Source: a bacterium
Lineage (GTDB): Bacteria > SZUA-79 > Acidulodesulfobacterales > Acidulodesulfobacteraceae
DNA: 34,505 bases
Reading direction: 5' to 3'
Assembly (NCBI GenBank): GCA_021813595.1
Contig: JAKAKF010000013.1
Span: forward strand, 1-34,505
Position numbers and translations under genes: made by a program. This document shows positions 34,315 to 34,505 of the stretch, piece by piece; within the stretch, counting starts at the first letter, position 1; each line of letters begins with the position of its first letter. A model generated the notes under the pieces. It was not told the origin of the DNA, made no database searches, and saw only the letters and a program-made list of their open reading frames with translations.

Positions 34315-34505
34315 TCAACAGCATTCTACAGAAGATGAACCGCCGCAATCGCATGAAGGCTCGCCTCCGGTGAGCATTCCGTTTATTATGCCGCTTGCGC
34401 ATCCGACGCCCGAATTTACGCTGATAGCCCCGTATTTGCAGTTAAGGGCGCAGGCGCCGCATTCCATACATAAGTCCTTATCGGCAACGCCGATTTTTTT
34501 ATTTT
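34315..34505 (-). CDS. hgcB: HgcB-type [4Fe-4S] ferredoxin, C-terminal part (partial at window edge)
   Basis: The last 62 residues of a minus-strand gene that begins beyond the right edge. They contain DKDLCMECGACALNCKYGAI, one complete 4Fe-4S motif; then SGVGCASGI, the extra conserved cysteine segment typical of HgcB; a TGGEPSCDCGG stretch; and the terminal vicinal pair VECC before the TGA stop. These features together are characteristic of HgcB, the ferredoxin that supplies electrons to the corrinoid protein HgcA in methylation of Hg(II). The first 4Fe-4S motif and any hgcA, which normally precedes hgcB, would lie outside the window. Related HgcB-like ferredoxins without HgcA cannot be excluded. 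The MerP-like gene starts 182 bp downstream. Confidence 0.85.
   Translation of the reverse strand, partial: NKKIGVADKDLCMECGACALNCKYGAISVNSGVGCASGIINGMLTGGEPSCDCGGSSSVECC

Overview
The window reads as a chromosomal segment of a low-GC, Gram-negative, probably anaerobic or microaerophilic bacterium of deltaproteobacterial type. Gram-negative envelope genes are present (LPS heptose epimerase HldD, a LolA-like lipoprotein carrier). The F1 genes run b'-b-delta-alpha-gamma-beta-epsilon directly behind parAB, a layout common in Deltaproteobacteria that keep atpB/atpE elsewhere. An HgcB-type ferredoxin fragment at the right edge also points to an anaerobe. AT-rich acid-mine sulfate reducers such as Ca. 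Acidulodesulfobacterales would fit, but that placement is only a guess.

Layout. (1) 1-833 (+): end of a probable AAA ATPase gene overlapping a DUF4276 gene, with base use visibly less AT-rich than the rest; probably the edge of an acquired defence-like module. (2) 1105-2928 (-): glnB-glnA nitrogen module, with glnA lacking the adenylylation tyrosine. (3) 3085-7721 (-): serS-ftsK-lolA-yajQ. (4) 7790-15067 (-): parA-parB-atpF'-atpF-atpH-atpA-atpG-atpD-atpC, with a perfect parS in a 38-bp palindrome just upstream of parA. (5) 15191-17395 (-): gltX and a VIT1-type metal transporter. (6) 17642-20504: CDGSH Fe-S protein, HxlR regulator, DoxX, aldo/keto reductase and bacterioferritin, a redox/iron group in which the CDGSH and doxX promoters share a long cis module. 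(7) 20642-24115: nfo, hldD, a secreted PLD-like protein and a pfkB kinase. (8) 24271-26402: DUF134 regulator, a NifX-like protein with a His-rich tail, a second parS in a 44-bp palindrome, a zinc alcohol dehydrogenase, and a 44-codon gene with a strong ribosome binding site. (9) 26613-32881: alpha/beta hydrolase, pabB/pabC for p-aminobenzoate, an FAD oxidoreductase overlapping a YjbQ gene, a TSUP permease, an S49 peptidase and a DUF2784 membrane protein. (10) 32890-34505 (-): a small coiled-coil protein, MerT-like and MerP-like genes behind a MerR-type promoter, and the truncated hgcB-like gene.

The two parS sites plus parAB and ftsK mark this as the chromosome segregation region, probably near the replication origin. 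The most notable part is the right edge: an HgcB-type ferredoxin, known as the partner of HgcA in mercury methylation, lies directly upstream of a mercury-import-like pair. I saw no tRNA, rRNA, CRISPR array or complete insertion sequence. No gene-free stretch exceeds about 300 bases; the longest are 834-1104, 30567-30817 and 17396-17641.
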